Origin: Saprospiraceae bacterium
GTDB taxonomy: Bacteria > Bacteroidota > Bacteroidia > Chitinophagales > Saprospiraceae
Assembly: GCA_020437105.1 (NCBI GenBank)
Contig: JAGQWR010000031.1
Coordinates: 1-62,176, forward strand
Direction of reading: 5' to 3'
DNA: 62,176 nucleotides
Shown here: piece after piece, positions 27,438 through 37,567 of the stretch
Layout: each line of letters opens with the position of its first letter
Numbering within the stretch: position 1 is the stretch's first letter
The notes under the pieces: generated by a model
Databases searched by the model: none
What the model was told of the DNA's origin: nothing
Seen by the model: the letters and a program-made list of their open reading frames with translations, nothing else
Translations under genes and position numbers: made by a program

Positions 27438-28670
27438 TTATAGTAGTAATTTGTTCAGTGCAATGCCCAAAGCGGTTTCAGAAATCAATGTTAACTCCGT
27501 CCTTTCGGAGTGTATTTCCTGGATTGCGTTCCGAATAGTTAAGGAAACATCCTCAAAAATCGCTTTATCTGTCACCAGTACATCCGGCTGCATGAGGTAG
27601 GCAAAAACCCTGGCCATCCCACAATTTGCGATAAAATCCGGAATGAGGCTAAAATGCTTATCTGCAAAAGAGGCAGTCGGACCAAAAAAGATACCGTCAT
27701 CAACAAAAGGTACATTGGCGCCACAGGAGAACACTTCTATTCCACCCTTCATTAGACGCTCTACCTGATCTTTTGTCACAAGTTTGGATGCTGCACCCGG
27801 AATAAAAATGTCTGCTCCCAGATCCCAAATACGATCATTTGCTTCTGATGCTGACACCATATTTTCTGAAACCAGCTTATTCCCGTTCTTGTTAATATAC
27901 AGATCCTTGATCTGATCCAAATTCATACCATCGGGATCAATTACTCCTCCTTCCCGATCAATGATACCCAGGATTCGTACTCCCTGCGACGCCAGATAAG
28001 CGGCAGCGGCACTCGCTACATTTCCCCAACCCTGAATAATGGCCGTTTTTCCTTTTAATTTCCGCTTGTGGTAAATATCGTAAAAATGCCTAACTGATTC
28101 TGCCACACCATATCCTGTTATCAGGTCAGCTACAGCATATTTATACGGACCGTCAGGCACATATTCCTGATCTTCCACAATCTTGGCACAGCCATAACGG
28201 AGCTGACCAATAATATTGATTTTCTCGCCTTTCTGACTATGAAAATGGCCATTTACAATACCTTCCTGTGGGTGCCATAAACCCAAATCCTCGGTAATGG
28301 GTATAACATCTTTAAGTTCATCCACATTCAAATCGCCACCCGTACCATAATAATTTTTCAATAATGGAAAAACTGCCCGATACCACCTGCGAAGTACTTC
28401 TTCCCTTCTGGGATCGTTAGGATCAAAATCAATGCCAGATTTAGCACCGCCTATCGCCGGGCCACTCACACTAAATTTGATTTCCATTACTTTGGCAAGT
28501 GAAACGACCTCACTTTTGGTCAGGCCCTTACGCATCCGGGTGCCTCCTCCGGCAGCTCCGTTTCGGAGCGAATTAATAACTACCCACCCGCGGGCAGAGG
28601 TTTCAGAGTCGTTCCATTCAAAAACGATCTCCGGATTTTTGTCTTTGTAAACCTTTAATAAATGGTCCAT
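27438..28670 (-). CDS. Glu/Leu/Phe/Val dehydrogenase
   Basis: An NAD(P)-dependent oxidative deaminase of amino acids, 410 residues. The dimerisation/substrate domain includes NGAAGGGTRMRKG and FSVSGPAIGGAKSGIDF, which hold the substrate-binding lysines. The cofactor domain has the Rossmann motif AIIQGWGNVASAAAAYLA (about 215). Specificity between Glu and Leu cannot be read with certainty. It provides a link between amino-acid catabolism and 2-oxoacids. It lies about 100 bases downstream of def on the same strand. Confidence 0.9.
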   Translation of the reverse strand: MDHLLKVYKDKNPEIVFEWNDSETSARGWVVINSLRNGAAGGGTRMRKGLTKSEVVSLAKVMEIKFSVSGPAIGGAKSGIDFDPNDPRREEVLRRWYRAVFPLLKNYYGTGGDLNVDELKDVIPITEDLGLWHPQEGIVNGHFHSQKGEKINIIGQLRYGCAKIVEDQEYVPDGPYKYAVADLITGYGVAESVRHFYDIYHKRKLKGKTAIIQGWGNVASAAAAYLASQGVRILGIIDREGGVIDPDGMNLDQIKDLYINKNGNKLVSENMVSASEANDRIWDLGADIFIPGAASKLVTKDQVERLMKGGIEVFSCGANVPFVDDGIFFGPTASFADKHFSLIPDFIANCGMARVFAYLMQPDVLVTDKAIFEDVSLTIRNAIQEIHSERTELTLISETALGIALNKLLL

Positions 28671-28772
28671 TTAGCTAACTTGGTTAAGGCTGATATATTT
28701 AAAAACGAGCACGAGTCAGGGATATATACCCAAACGAAAGTGGTTTAGGTAAACTAGTTCTATTCTATTCGG

Positions 28773-29330
28773 TTAATTCTTGGCAAAGCGCATTCTATAC
28801 TCCACTTCTACATTCCCTTTCCGGATATTATCGAGTTTTCGTTTGATTAGTTTCCGCTTGATCGGTTTGAGATGCTCTACGAATAAAATACCATCAACAT
28901 GGTCGTATTCGTGCTGAATAACGCGGGCATCCAGGCCATTGTAGGTTTCCTCGTGCGTCACAAAATGTTCATCCTGATACCGGATTCGCAATTCTGGCAG
29001 GCGTTCCACGTCTCCATTCAGATTCGGGATGCTCAAGCAGCCTTCTTCATAAAGCCAGGGCTCTCCATTTTCTTCCAGGATTTGGGCGTTGATAAACACC
29101 TTTTTGATACCGGTCTCCACCTCTTCTTCCTTCTTGACCTGTTTCGTATCCACTAAAAAAAGCCGAATCCCCTGCCCGATTTGCGGAGCAGCCAAACCAA
29201 CACCGTTTGCGTGGTACATTGTCTCCCACATATTTTCAATCAAGGCTGCAAGTCCGGGATGATCCGGTTGGATTTCAGCCGTTTGTCTTTTTAAAACAGG
29301 CTGGCCGTATGCATATATCGGTAAAATCAT
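28773..29330 (-). CDS. def: Peptide deformylase
   Basis: Removes the N-formyl group from nascent proteins. All three conserved motifs are present: GVGLAAPQIG (43-52), EEGCLSIP (95-102, metal ligand C98) and QHEYDHVDG (139-147, H140, E141, H144). At 185 residues it is a normal type I/II length, with a short insertion of charged residues (about 63-75). It follows ruvX after 50 bases on the same strand. Confidence 0.97.
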   Translation of the reverse strand: MILPIYAYGQPVLKRQTAEIQPDHPGLAALIENMWETMYHANGVGLAAPQIGQGIRLFLVDTKQVKKEEEVETGIKKVFINAQILEENGEPWLYEEGCLSIPNLNGDVERLPELRIRYQDEHFVTHEETYNGLDARVIQHEYDHVDGILFVEHLKPIKRKLIKRKLDNIRKGNVEVEYRMRFAKN

Positions 29331-29380
29331 GTCATTTTAATTAAAACGGTGCGAAAATAACGAAAAAGCAGGATAGCTGG

Positions 29381-29797
29381 TTACCATACCTCCGATTCGA
29401 GATAATCTCGCAAGATCAGTGAAGCCGCAACCCGGTCAACAAGGCCCTTATCTCTGCGTTGTTTCATCCGGGCACCACTTTGGCGAATGATGACTTTCGC
29501 ATCTTCCGAACTGTATCGCTCATCCCACAAAACAATCTCCAAACCCGGAAACTGTTTACGCAACTGCCGCTCAAACCCAACAACCATGTGGGCGATTTGA
29601 GCCGGATTCCCATCCGGATACAAGGGCATACCCAGTACGATGCAATCTACTTCCTCGCTCTTCAGGTATGCTATTAAAAAATCAAGCAGGCCGGCCGTTG
29701 ATAATGTTTCCAGAGGTTGGGGGATAATCTTTAGAGGGTCTGTTACTGCCAGTCCCGTCCGTTTCGTTCCATAATCAATTGCCAAAATTCTGCCCAC
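29381..29797 (-). CDS. ruvX: Holliday junction resolvase-like protein RuvX (YqgF)
   Basis: An RNase H-like fold protein, implicated in pre-16S rRNA processing and named a putative Holliday junction resolvase. Motifs: GRILAIDYGTKRTGLAV at the start, VLGMPLYPDGNPA (about 60-72), LWDERYSSEDA and DRVAASLILRDYL. The GTG start at 29797 gives 138 residues, the family's usual length. An ATG 22 codons upstream lies inside the terminator of the preceding gene and adds a non-family extension. Confidence 0.93.
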   Translation of the reverse strand: MGRILAIDYGTKRTGLAVTDPLKIIPQPLETLSTAGLLDFLIAYLKSEEVDCIVLGMPLYPDGNPAQIAHMVVGFERQLRKQFPGLEIVLWDERYSSEDAKVIIRQSGARMKQRRDKGLVDRVAASLILRDYLESEVW

Positions 29798-29828
29798 GGC
29801 GCAAAGATACGTCTTGTAAACAGAAAAA

Positions 29829-29865
29829 AAATGCCAGCCTGACATTGTCTGTCTGACTGGCATTA
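29829..29865 (-). terminator. Terminator of the 1455-residue T9SS gene
   Basis: AATGCCAG and CTGGCATT form the outer stem with an inner GAC/GTC-rich part, followed on the minus strand by a T8 run. It lies between the stop at 29920 and the ruvX start at 29797, which fixes ruvX as a separate unit. Confidence 0.75.
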
Positions 29866-29919
29866 AAATTCAGCGTGTACTGGAAGAATCCGACACGCTC
29901 TTAGAAATAGAAAAAGGCT

Positions 29920-32900
29920 TTATTCATGTCGGATGATCCGTAGTGTCTGCATTTTTCCGGCACGGCGTACTTCCAGGAAATACAAGCCGGCACCGATGTC
30001 TGACATTGGTATTAACAGGTGCTTACTACCTGCATCCTGCCAGGAATGGTCATCCCAGATCACCCGTCCCCCTACATCCCTCAACAACAACGAGATTTCA
30101 GCGGCCTGCTCCAAATTAAAGGAAAGAAAGGCATCTCCCCGGCCCGGATTGGGATACAGATTTATTTGGTCAGACACGCCCGCATCAAATAATAATTGAA
30201 GCGGCAGATAGGCCCCCGATCTGTTTCTGAATTCCGATTCCCCTTTCGGCGAAAGCCATAGCAACCCCTCCAGAGGCCCCGAAATCTGACTCTTAAAATG
30301 TAAGGAATATAGCACCCGTTTGGGCGCTGCATCCAGTTGGATTCCAGCCAGATTTAATTGGCCGGCATCGAGTTGAAATGCCGCCAGTGCCGGATCCGCA
30401 ATATCAACGCCCAGAAATTCCAACACGTTGGGGTCCCAGGCCAGTGTTTGCAGCCAGGAACCTGAGAAAGACGGATCATCCATCTGGATTTCAACAGTAA
30501 AAGGTGTTCCTTCCGACAGCGCCTGGTCGGAAATATGCCAAAACACACTTTCTCCGATATTTCGATTTTCCGGTTCCCCAAAATTTAAGGGGTTGGCGCT
30601 ATTGTCCACATCCCCAATCTTGACTCCGATAAAATCAGCATCCAGCTGATCTTCGGTCAGATTGTTATAACTGATCACCTCCGGAAATGGCGGTTGGAAA
30701 GGATTTTGTGGATTCGGAAACTCATAGGCTGCTTTCACAAAGCGCCAGGAATCATTATTGTAAAAGGAGTTGATCTCTCCCAGGATCAACTTTCGCAGTT
30801 CCAGTGCATCGATTGTTGAGATGGAACCAGATCCATTCACATCTGCAGCAATAAGTTTATAGGGAGAATCTAATGGTTGAATGCCCAGAATATGGAGGCT
30901 AATCAGCAAAATATCATAAGTTGAAACCCCATTCTGAAAGTTGATATCTTTTACGGGAGTTACGGTGTAATCATCGCCTGCCTGCAGGTTGTAGAAACCG
31001 TAAAGTCCGTCCGGACCATTTGTCACTGCGGGCTGAAAACCATTATTTATATCAATTTCAACCAGCGCAACCGGAGCATTCATTTCGGTGGTTATCTGCC
31101 CGGCGATGGTCAAATCACCAGAGCTACAATGCCCCAAATTGTCCTGCACGTAGATATCAAATACACATTTATCGTAGTTATAGGCCTCGTCAAACACCCA
31201 CATCTCCAGGGTTTGAGGACCGAGATCATCGCAGGTGAACGTGCGGATGGTATCATTAAAAAAGCCGGAAAAACTGAGCATCAAATCTTCGGGCGCTGTA
31301 CAATTATCATAACTCCCCAGATTAAAGACAGACACATTAACATCGACCATACCATCGGGCGACATTTCTACTACCAGGCCATTCATACAAACGGGTGTTG
31401 GATTTTTAGCGTCCACTACGTTTAATACAAAGGTGCAATAGGTCGCATTGCCACATTGGTCAGTAATGGCATATTCCACATCATACTGGCCAACAGGCAC
31501 ATTGGGGAAAGGACCAAATCCTTCGCCCAGATCGGAGCTTACCTGCACATCAATTTCCGGACTACAATCGGTTACAATCGGGAAATCAAGGTTCACAGTC
31601 TCATAACAAACCGGTCCCGTAATCTTTATAAAGGTGCTAAAGGCACAGAAGACGATTGGTGCTTCATTATCGGTAATGTTCAGCACCTGCTCGTATGTCC
31701 AGATGCCCGACTCTGTAACCGGGTCAAACTGGCACCAATCAATTACAGACCAGGTTCGCACAATTTTAAAACAAGCCGGTTCAGACAGATCGAAAAAAGC
31801 ATCTTCATAACTGATTCCCAACAAGCTGCATTCATGGTCCAGAAATTGCGGGTAGGAATAATTAATCGGACTATCAGCCAGGCTATCAGGCGACAACTGC
31901 AGCAACGAATCACAGCTGCTTGCTTCAAAATCTTCGGGCCAAAGAATCATACTTTCGCCGAAAGGCAGGGGATCTTCAACCTCAACAGAAAAAGAACAAC
32001 TGCTCTGATTTCCGGAAGAATCCGTTGCGGTATAGGTGAGGTTTAACAAACCGATATTACAGACATTCAGGTCTTCAGAATAATTGAATGTGAGCGCATA
32101 ATCGCAAGCTTCCATGACCGAAGGCAGGCCAAAAATTTCCAGATCGCTCAAGGGGGTATCGCAATCGACTACCTGGTTTTCCGGGCAGGTAATTTGGGGA
32201 GCCAGTTTATCCTCCACTTCGACCTCGACCATACAGGTATTGGCATGGCCGAATGCATCGCTGACCTGTATTTGAACCAGGATCGGGTTATTTTGGAGAT
32301 CCGCACATCCAAAGCTTATGCTCGGTGTAAAATCAACTTGTTCGTCCATGCGCCTTCCGGCGAAATAAACCTCGGTACAAAAATCATAACTTCCATCGTC
32401 CAGGCTGGCTGCCAGAATCTCGGCAACGCCGGCCACATCCAGGGCAACCGTTGTAAATTCATCACAAATGGCAATTGGCGCGGAAGAATCTACTACCTGC
32501 AAATCGAAACTACAAGAGGCTGTATTACCACATTCATCAATGGCTTGGATATTCAGATCATAAATACCAGCTTCCACTTCCTCCAGAAACGCACCCGGAT
32601 AAATTATTTGTCCGCCGAATCCCTGTACCGTAATTTCAAAGGGAGAACAGGCATCGCTGGCATCGATTTCGGGGAAAACAAAACTCGCCAGGCAGCCGGG
32701 GCCATTGATGCTTACAGAAATAGAATCCGGGCAATTTAAAACAGGGGGCAACAAGTCTGCCAGGTGAATTAATTGATTCTGACTGACAACTTCTTCCGTC
32801 TGACACCAGTTTTGTACCGTCCATTTGCGGAGAATCTTATAACTCGATCCGCAGCCTTCCAGGATAACATCCTCGTAGGAGGCATAAAGCTGGCAGAGGT

Positions 32901-34287
32901 TCTCTCCTTCGAGGAGTGGATACCCATCCAAGGTAGGGTACCCACTTATTGCCGGGCCGGGTTCGTCTCCGGTACAATCCAGTGCAGTTGGGCCGTCGAG
33001 ATCTGGCGGAAACTGCACCAAGCCAATCTCCGGAACTGAAACTTCCAATATTTGCAGACAGGGAGTGGCCTGATTCCCTGATTGATCAACTGCCTGCCAT
33101 TTGCGCGTGATGCGTTGCAGGAGGCCGTCCTCGCCGGTGCAATCAAAATTTTCGATAAATTCACTTCCGAGTATTGGTATAATATTCAGGTCACAATTAT
33201 CCATGGCAGTGGGTGGCAGGATATCATCCGGATCAGCCAAACAACTTATCTGAATCGGGATTTGCGGACAATCAAAAACGGGCTTCCATTTATCCAGTAC
33301 GTTTATATGGGCCCAGCAGGAATTGTCATCACATGTATTGGTCACCTGCACTTCCAGTATTTGGCCGATCATGGTGCTATTCACTACATCGCCCAGGTCA
33401 TTGGGTCCGTTAAAAATATGTACCTCAAAAATGGAGTACGAAGGGTAAGAGCCTTCCAGAATCAGGTCCGGGTCGAGCAACTGCATACAATCTTCATCCA
33501 GTGAAATTTGGATCAGGTCATTACAATCCATGCTCAAAGGCAGCGAGGCGACCTCCACTTCCTGACTGATGGCCTGAATGCATCCGGGTTCGCAATAGGT
33601 GCAAGGCGCTATATCTGGTTCCTGGTTAAAGGCATATCGAATCAGGTAATTTCCGATTCCCAGGCCGGCCGGATCAAAGACGGTGGCATTGGGTACCAGC
33701 AGACTCATGTCTCCAGGATCGAGGATATCAAAAACACCACTTCCTGACGCGCCTCCTCCATTTCCCAAAAGCAGTTGAACTTCGGAACTTTCGCAATAGC
33801 CACTTGCCAGTTCTGTTGCTACCGGGTTGGGGTAGGCACATAGGTTTGAAACTTCGAGGGTATCCTGGCCATTGCTCAGCAGGAGCGTATAACCAAGTTG
33901 GTCAACATGGACCCCCTTTAGAACATAAAAACCCGGATCGGCTTCGATCATTATCGTACCGGTAAGAAAAGGTATCGGCTGAGCTGGAGGTTGCGGACTG
34001 GAAGGTTTGTAAAAACCGGTATTCTGTAGGATCATCCAGGATTCATCCGGGTCCGACTGCACTACGATGGTCTCCGTAAACTGTCCGTTTTGGAGATTGG
34101 TTGCATTGCCTTCCGAATTTGGACTATTGTCCCGGCAACTACAGGCACTTGCTATATAGGCTTCCGGTTCCAGACATCCTTCACACTGTGCAAATATGAT
34201 CTGAATACTACTAAAGAACCAGAGAAACACTAAAACTACTATTCTCGGATTTGCCATTTCCCTATTGGCGGTAATACGTTTTTTCAT
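29920..34287 (-). CDS. Large T9SS-sorted HYR-like repeat protein with dockerin
   Basis: A 1455-residue surface or secreted protein. A signal peptide (ending IIFAQ) is followed by at least six Cys-paired HYR/Ig-like repeats, each opening with a D-x-x-x-P-x-x-x-C pattern (for example DKLAPQITCPENQVVDC). Then come a carboxypeptidase-regulatory-like segment (ITTEMNAPVALVEIDINNG), a type I dockerin-like pair (DVNGSGSISTIDALELRKL), a cohesin-like sandwich and a T9SS sorting domain (LYPNPGRGD to the end). No catalytic domain is seen. It probably mediates adhesion or surface structure. It is transcribed alone. Confidence 0.85.
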   Translation of the reverse strand: MKKRITANREMANPRIVVLVFLWFFSSIQIIFAQCEGCLEPEAYIASACSCRDNSPNSEGNATNLQNGQFTETIVVQSDPDESWMILQNTGFYKPSSPQPPAQPIPFLTGTIMIEADPGFYVLKGVHVDQLGYTLLLSNGQDTLEVSNLCAYPNPVATELASGYCESSEVQLLLGNGGGASGSGVFDILDPGDMSLLVPNATVFDPAGLGIGNYLIRYAFNQEPDIAPCTYCEPGCIQAISQEVEVASLPLSMDCNDLIQISLDEDCMQLLDPDLILEGSYPSYSIFEVHIFNGPNDLGDVVNSTMIGQILEVQVTNTCDDNSCWAHINVLDKWKPVFDCPQIPIQISCLADPDDILPPTAMDNCDLNIIPILGSEFIENFDCTGEDGLLQRITRKWQAVDQSGNQATPCLQILEVSVPEIGLVQFPPDLDGPTALDCTGDEPGPAISGYPTLDGYPLLEGENLCQLYASYEDVILEGCGSSYKILRKWTVQNWCQTEEVVSQNQLIHLADLLPPVLNCPDSISVSINGPGCLASFVFPEIDASDACSPFEITVQGFGGQIIYPGAFLEEVEAGIYDLNIQAIDECGNTASCSFDLQVVDSSAPIAICDEFTTVALDVAGVAEILAASLDDGSYDFCTEVYFAGRRMDEQVDFTPSISFGCADLQNNPILVQIQVSDAFGHANTCMVEVEVEDKLAPQITCPENQVVDCDTPLSDLEIFGLPSVMEACDYALTFNYSEDLNVCNIGLLNLTYTATDSSGNQSSCSFSVEVEDPLPFGESMILWPEDFEASSCDSLLQLSPDSLADSPINYSYPQFLDHECSLLGISYEDAFFDLSEPACFKIVRTWSVIDWCQFDPVTESGIWTYEQVLNITDNEAPIVFCAFSTFIKITGPVCYETVNLDFPIVTDCSPEIDVQVSSDLGEGFGPFPNVPVGQYDVEYAITDQCGNATYCTFVLNVVDAKNPTPVCMNGLVVEMSPDGMVDVNVSVFNLGSYDNCTAPEDLMLSFSGFFNDTIRTFTCDDLGPQTLEMWVFDEAYNYDKCVFDIYVQDNLGHCSSGDLTIAGQITTEMNAPVALVEIDINNGFQPAVTNGPDGLYGFYNLQAGDDYTVTPVKDINFQNGVSTYDILLISLHILGIQPLDSPYKLIAADVNGSGSISTIDALELRKLILGEINSFYNNDSWRFVKAAYEFPNPQNPFQPPFPEVISYNNLTEDQLDADFIGVKIGDVDNSANPLNFGEPENRNIGESVFWHISDQALSEGTPFTVEIQMDDPSFSGSWLQTLAWDPNVLEFLGVDIADPALAAFQLDAGQLNLAGIQLDAAPKRVLYSLHFKSQISGPLEGLLWLSPKGESEFRNRSGAYLPLQLLFDAGVSDQINLYPNPGRGDAFLSFNLEQAAEISLLLRDVGGRVIWDDHSWQDAGSKHLLIPMSDIGAGLYFLEVRRAGKMQTLRIIRHE

Positions 34288-34636
34288 GTTGGATTGCCGT
34301 TTTGTGTCAGTAATTGGGTATGCCAGGGTATGCTACAAATATCCTGACCGGCTTCTTATTGAAAAATCAACAGAAGCCTAAACAGGGTTTAGGGAAGGGG
34401 AAAATGGGTAGCAGGCCAAAGGGGGATCTGCAGGTTTTTTTATGTGGAGATAACTAAAGGTTATCGAAGCGATTCGAACAAATATAATTCTTCCTAATGA
34501 GATTCCGTTTTTCTTTTATCAAAAAACAGGCCAATCTGTAAATTAAGAATGTTGAATGGGTAACTTTTCCGGACAGAAAGAGATAAGAAAGTAAGCCCGG
34601 ATAACCCAGGCACAAAGCAATATCAAATAATATAAC
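34288..34636. other. Intergenic gap between divergent genes
   Basis: About 350 bases separate the start codons of the large T9SS gene and the GH114-like lipoprotein gene. It is unremarkable AT-rich sequence that must hold both promoters. A GATATTTG near 34331-34338 on the minus strand is a one-mismatch -7 element. No repeats, RNA genes or convincing small ORFs are seen. Confidence 0.5.
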
Positions 34637-35617
34637 ATGAATTACCGGATAGTGTTAATGAGCCTTCTTTTTTTAAGCCTGATTTCCTGCAACAAAGATG
34701 ATAATCCGCTACCGCTCCCCGATACGGACTTCAAAGAAGAGATGCGGGATTTTGTAATTGGTTTGAGTCAATATGCTAAGTCGAATCATCCGAACTTTCT
34801 GGTAGTACCGCAAAATGGCATTGAGCTTATAACCGAAGATGGACAGGAAGGCAGCCCCTTACACAATGCCTATCTGAATGCCATTGATGCTCATGGGCAG
34901 GAAGATCTTTTCTACGGGTACAACAAGGATGACAAAGCCAGTCCCGACAAGGAAACAACCTACCTACAGCTTTATCTGGATCAATCCCTAAGTGTTGGCA
35001 AATCCATTTTGGTCACAGACTACTGTTCTACCCCGTCGAATATGGACGACTCGTACAATCAAAATCAGGCAGCTGGTTATATTTCTTTCGCAGCAGACGA
35101 GCGGGAATTGTTTAATATACCAGATTACCCGAATCCGATACGGGGAGAGAATAATGCCGTCATTACAGAAATCGGACAGGCAAAAAATTTCCTGTACCTC
35201 ATAAACCCCGGGAATTTCTCCTCCAAATCTACTTTTATCCAAGCTGTAAAATCAAGCAATTACGACCTGTTGATCATGGATTTGTTTTTTGACGAAGTGC
35301 TGTCCTTCACTGCCACTGAGCTCGAACAATTAAAAGAAAAAGCCAACGGGGGTAAAAGACTGGTTATCTGCTACATGTCTATCGGAGAAGCAGAAGACTA
35401 CCGATATTATTGGCAATCTGACTGGAATTCTAACAAACCTGACTGGATGGAAGCTGAAAATCCAAATTGGGAAGGCAATTACAAGGTCCGTTATTGGGAA
35501 TCCGGCTGGCAGGACATCATTTATGGCAATGACAATTCTTATCTAAAAAAAGTGCTGGATGCCGGGTTTGACGGAGTATATCTGGATATTATAGATGCCT
35601 TTGAATATTTTGAGTAA
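34637..35617 (+). CDS. GH114-like (endo-alpha-1,4-polygalactosaminidase family) lipoprotein
   Basis: A 326-residue SPII lipoprotein (lipobox LSLISC at about 14-19). The rest resembles the TIM-barrel family of glycoside hydrolase 114/TM1410: RDFVIGLSQYAK with PNFLVVPQNG near the start, KRLVICYMSIGEAEDYRYYW in the middle and FDGVYLDIIDAFEYF at the C-terminus, where the acidic residues typical of the active site lie. GH114 enzymes cut galactosaminogalactan-type polymers, but substrate here is unknown. It acts on the cell surface or in the periplasm. Single gene. Confidence 0.75.
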   Translation: MNYRIVLMSLLFLSLISCNKDDNPLPLPDTDFKEEMRDFVIGLSQYAKSNHPNFLVVPQNGIELITEDGQEGSPLHNAYLNAIDAHGQEDLFYGYNKDDKASPDKETTYLQLYLDQSLSVGKSILVTDYCSTPSNMDDSYNQNQAAGYISFAADERELFNIPDYPNPIRGENNAVITEIGQAKNFLYLINPGNFSSKSTFIQAVKSSNYDLLIMDLFFDEVLSFTATELEQLKEKANGGKRLVICYMSIGEAEDYRYYWQSDWNSNKPDWMEAENPNWEGNYKVRYWESGWQDIIYGNDNSYLKKVLDAGFDGVYLDIIDAFEYFE

Positions 35618-35732
35618 CAGGCAATAGTCCGTTCACTGCAACCGGGGTCAGGGGAAGCCATTTGGTTATCCAAAAAGCTCAATTTATGTCCCCTGGATTC
35701 TCGTTTGTAGTATGTTAGATGCGTTTAAAATC

Positions 35733-36203
35733 TTATTTAGCGCCTTCAAAATGAAGGGTAGTCGTGCTCAGCATCGGGCTGTAGCTTCTTCCCCAGTCAA
35801 ATTCAAGCGAGAGATAATCAGCTTCAAAACGCAGGGAAAAATTTCGGGTGTCCTCTGTCAGTTCCAGGCTGTTGTTATAAATCAGATCGTCATCCCATTC
35901 ATACTCCAGTTCGGCATAGCCTTTAAAGGCATCAGCCATTGGGCCGGAGCCTGTAAAAGACAGGATACATTTTTTGCCTGCCACTTGGGTGATTGTAATG
36001 GTACCCGCACCCGAATCAGTTTCCTGAAAATAGCCATCCAGATAGGTACTGCCTGCTGAATCAATTACTACTTCGTACCCGGAACTGTAATAATCATATA
36101 CCCCGGAATACGTAGCTTCCATTTTGGAAATGTCCTTACACGCTTGTGGATCCTTAGAACAGGACACCAGAAAAACACATAAAAAAACAGGGAGGATTCT
36201 CAT
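35733..36203 (-). CDS. Hypothetical lipoprotein
   Basis: A 156-residue protein with an SPII signal (lipobox FLVSC) followed by a predominantly beta-strand domain. No family is recognised. The pattern of strands with repeated Tyr and Gly suggests a small lipocalin-like or sandwich fold, which is only a guess. It lies downstream of the MacAB-like operon but is separated from it by a terminator. Confidence 0.7.
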   Translation of the reverse strand: MRILPVFLCVFLVSCSKDPQACKDISKMEATYSGVYDYYSSGYEVVIDSAGSTYLDGYFQETDSGAGTITITQVAGKKCILSFTGSGPMADAFKGYAELEYEWDDDLIYNNSLELTEDTRNFSLRFEADYLSLEFDWGRSYSPMLSTTTLHFEGAK

Positions 36204-36232
36204 AATCGGTTATTATGATTCCAGGTTACAGG

Positions 36233-36284
36233 AAAAAACCAGACCACCTCCGAAAGAATTATCCAAAGGTGGAGCTGGGTTTTC
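36233..36284 (-). terminator. Terminator of the ABC export operon
   Basis: On the minus strand, AAAACC...CCACC and GGTGG...GGTTTTTT pair in a long interrupted stem ending in a T run, directly after the stop of the adaptor gene at 36298. Confidence 0.6.
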
Positions 36285-36297
36285 CAACGGTCGTATG

Positions 36298-37539
36298 TTA
36301 TTGTTTCCCTGCCTGTATCTTAACCTGGGAACTGGTGTCAATACCAGTTAGAATTTCAATTTGGATTCCGTCAGACAAGCCTACCTGAACTGGTTTTTTT
36401 TCAAAGACCTGATCTCCGGATTCAACTTCAACAAAGGTGCCTTCCTCTCCAAAAATCAAATCCCGCTCTTTAATGGAAAGTGCTTTTTCCCTTTTGTCCA
36501 GAATAATATCGGCATTAGCGCTATAACCCGCTCTCAGGAAAATATCTTCTGATGGAATAATGGCTGCCTTGATTTCAAACTTTACTGATCCGTCAACCGT
36601 TACTCCTTTTGGAGCGATGTACTCCAAGGTTGCACCAAAACGTTCGCCCTCTATCGCACCGACTGTCAGTTCGAGCGGCATCCCTTCTCGAAGTTTACCT
36701 ACATCTGATTCATCTACCTGCCCTACAAATACGAGTGATTTCATATCTGCCACAGAGGCTATAGTGGTCCCTTCATTAAAGTTATTTCGTTCGATTACAG
36801 AAGTCCCTACCTCCACCGGAATATCGAGGATCATCCCATCTACCGTTGAGGTCACCATATTGGCAACCTGCTGGGATTTGCGCGAGGCTCCTTCCTGAAG
36901 CAGTTGCAAATTATTTTCCGAAGCTTCCAATTCCTGGCGGCGAATATTTAGTTCCGATTCAAAGGCAGCCAGGCTATTGCCAGATGCAACCTGCACATTT
37001 TCAAATTCCGCTTTCGCCAATTCCATTTGGGTGCGGTAGCTATTGTATTCCTGCTCGGAAATCACTCCGTCGGAGAAGAGTGCGGCATAGCGCTTTTCTT
37101 CGCGTTCCGCTTCTTCAAATCGGAGTCTGGCAGCATCCACGTCAAGGCGTCGGACATTAAGTCCTTTTTGCCTTTCCAATTCCCGTTTGGCTTCATCAAA
37201 TCGAATTCGGGCTAACTCCAGGCTGTTTCTGGCATTATTGATATTGACCTGGCTGGGCACCAACTTGATTTTCGCAATATTTTGTCCTTGTTTCACGAGA
37301 TCCCCGGCCTGAACGTAGAGCTCTTCCACTACTCCGGAAACCTGGGGTTTCACAAAAACTTCTTTCCGGGGACGCACCGCACCACTGGCAACAGCTTTTT
37401 TTACAATATCCCGATATTCCGGATTTTCGGTTTCGTAAACAATAGGTTCCTTATTGGCTTGCTTATAAAAGTACACGCCTAACAGGATAGACAGGATAGC
37501 CAGAATAATGGCCAGGGTAATCATTACGCCTTTTCTCAT
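36298..37539 (-). CDS. Periplasmic adaptor subunit (MacA/HlyD-like)
   Basis: A 413-residue membrane-fusion protein that bridges the inner-membrane ABC transporter and an outer-membrane channel. One N-terminal membrane segment (about 6-24) is followed by the lipoyl-like half motif VKPQVSGVVEELYVQAGDLVKQGQ. A long coiled coil (about 90-215, rich in ELERQKGL and EEAEREEKRYAAL heptads) comes next, then the second lipoyl half and the beta-barrel. It is the last gene of a four-gene operon: ATPase, permease, permease, adaptor. A TolC-type channel gene is not in the window. Confidence 0.88.
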   Translation of the reverse strand: MRKGVMITLAIILAILSILLGVYFYKQANKEPIVYETENPEYRDIVKKAVASGAVRPRKEVFVKPQVSGVVEELYVQAGDLVKQGQNIAKIKLVPSQVNINNARNSLELARIRFDEAKRELERQKGLNVRRLDVDAARLRFEEAEREEKRYAALFSDGVISEQEYNSYRTQMELAKAEFENVQVASGNSLAAFESELNIRRQELEASENNLQLLQEGASRKSQQVANMVTSTVDGMILDIPVEVGTSVIERNNFNEGTTIASVADMKSLVFVGQVDESDVGKLREGMPLELTVGAIEGERFGATLEYIAPKGVTVDGSVKFEIKAAIIPSEDIFLRAGYSANADIILDKREKALSIKERDLIFGEEGTFVEVESGDQVFEKKPVQVGLSDGIQIEILTGIDTSSQVKIQAGKQ

Positions 37540-37567
37540 AATGGGTGGATTAACAGCTTGTAATTTC

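Noticed and set aside
31456..32739. Long plus-strand frames opposite the 1455-residue T9SS gene (up to 196 residues)
   Set aside because: Antisense shadows; the minus-strand gene has a signal peptide, repeats and a sorting domain across the same region.
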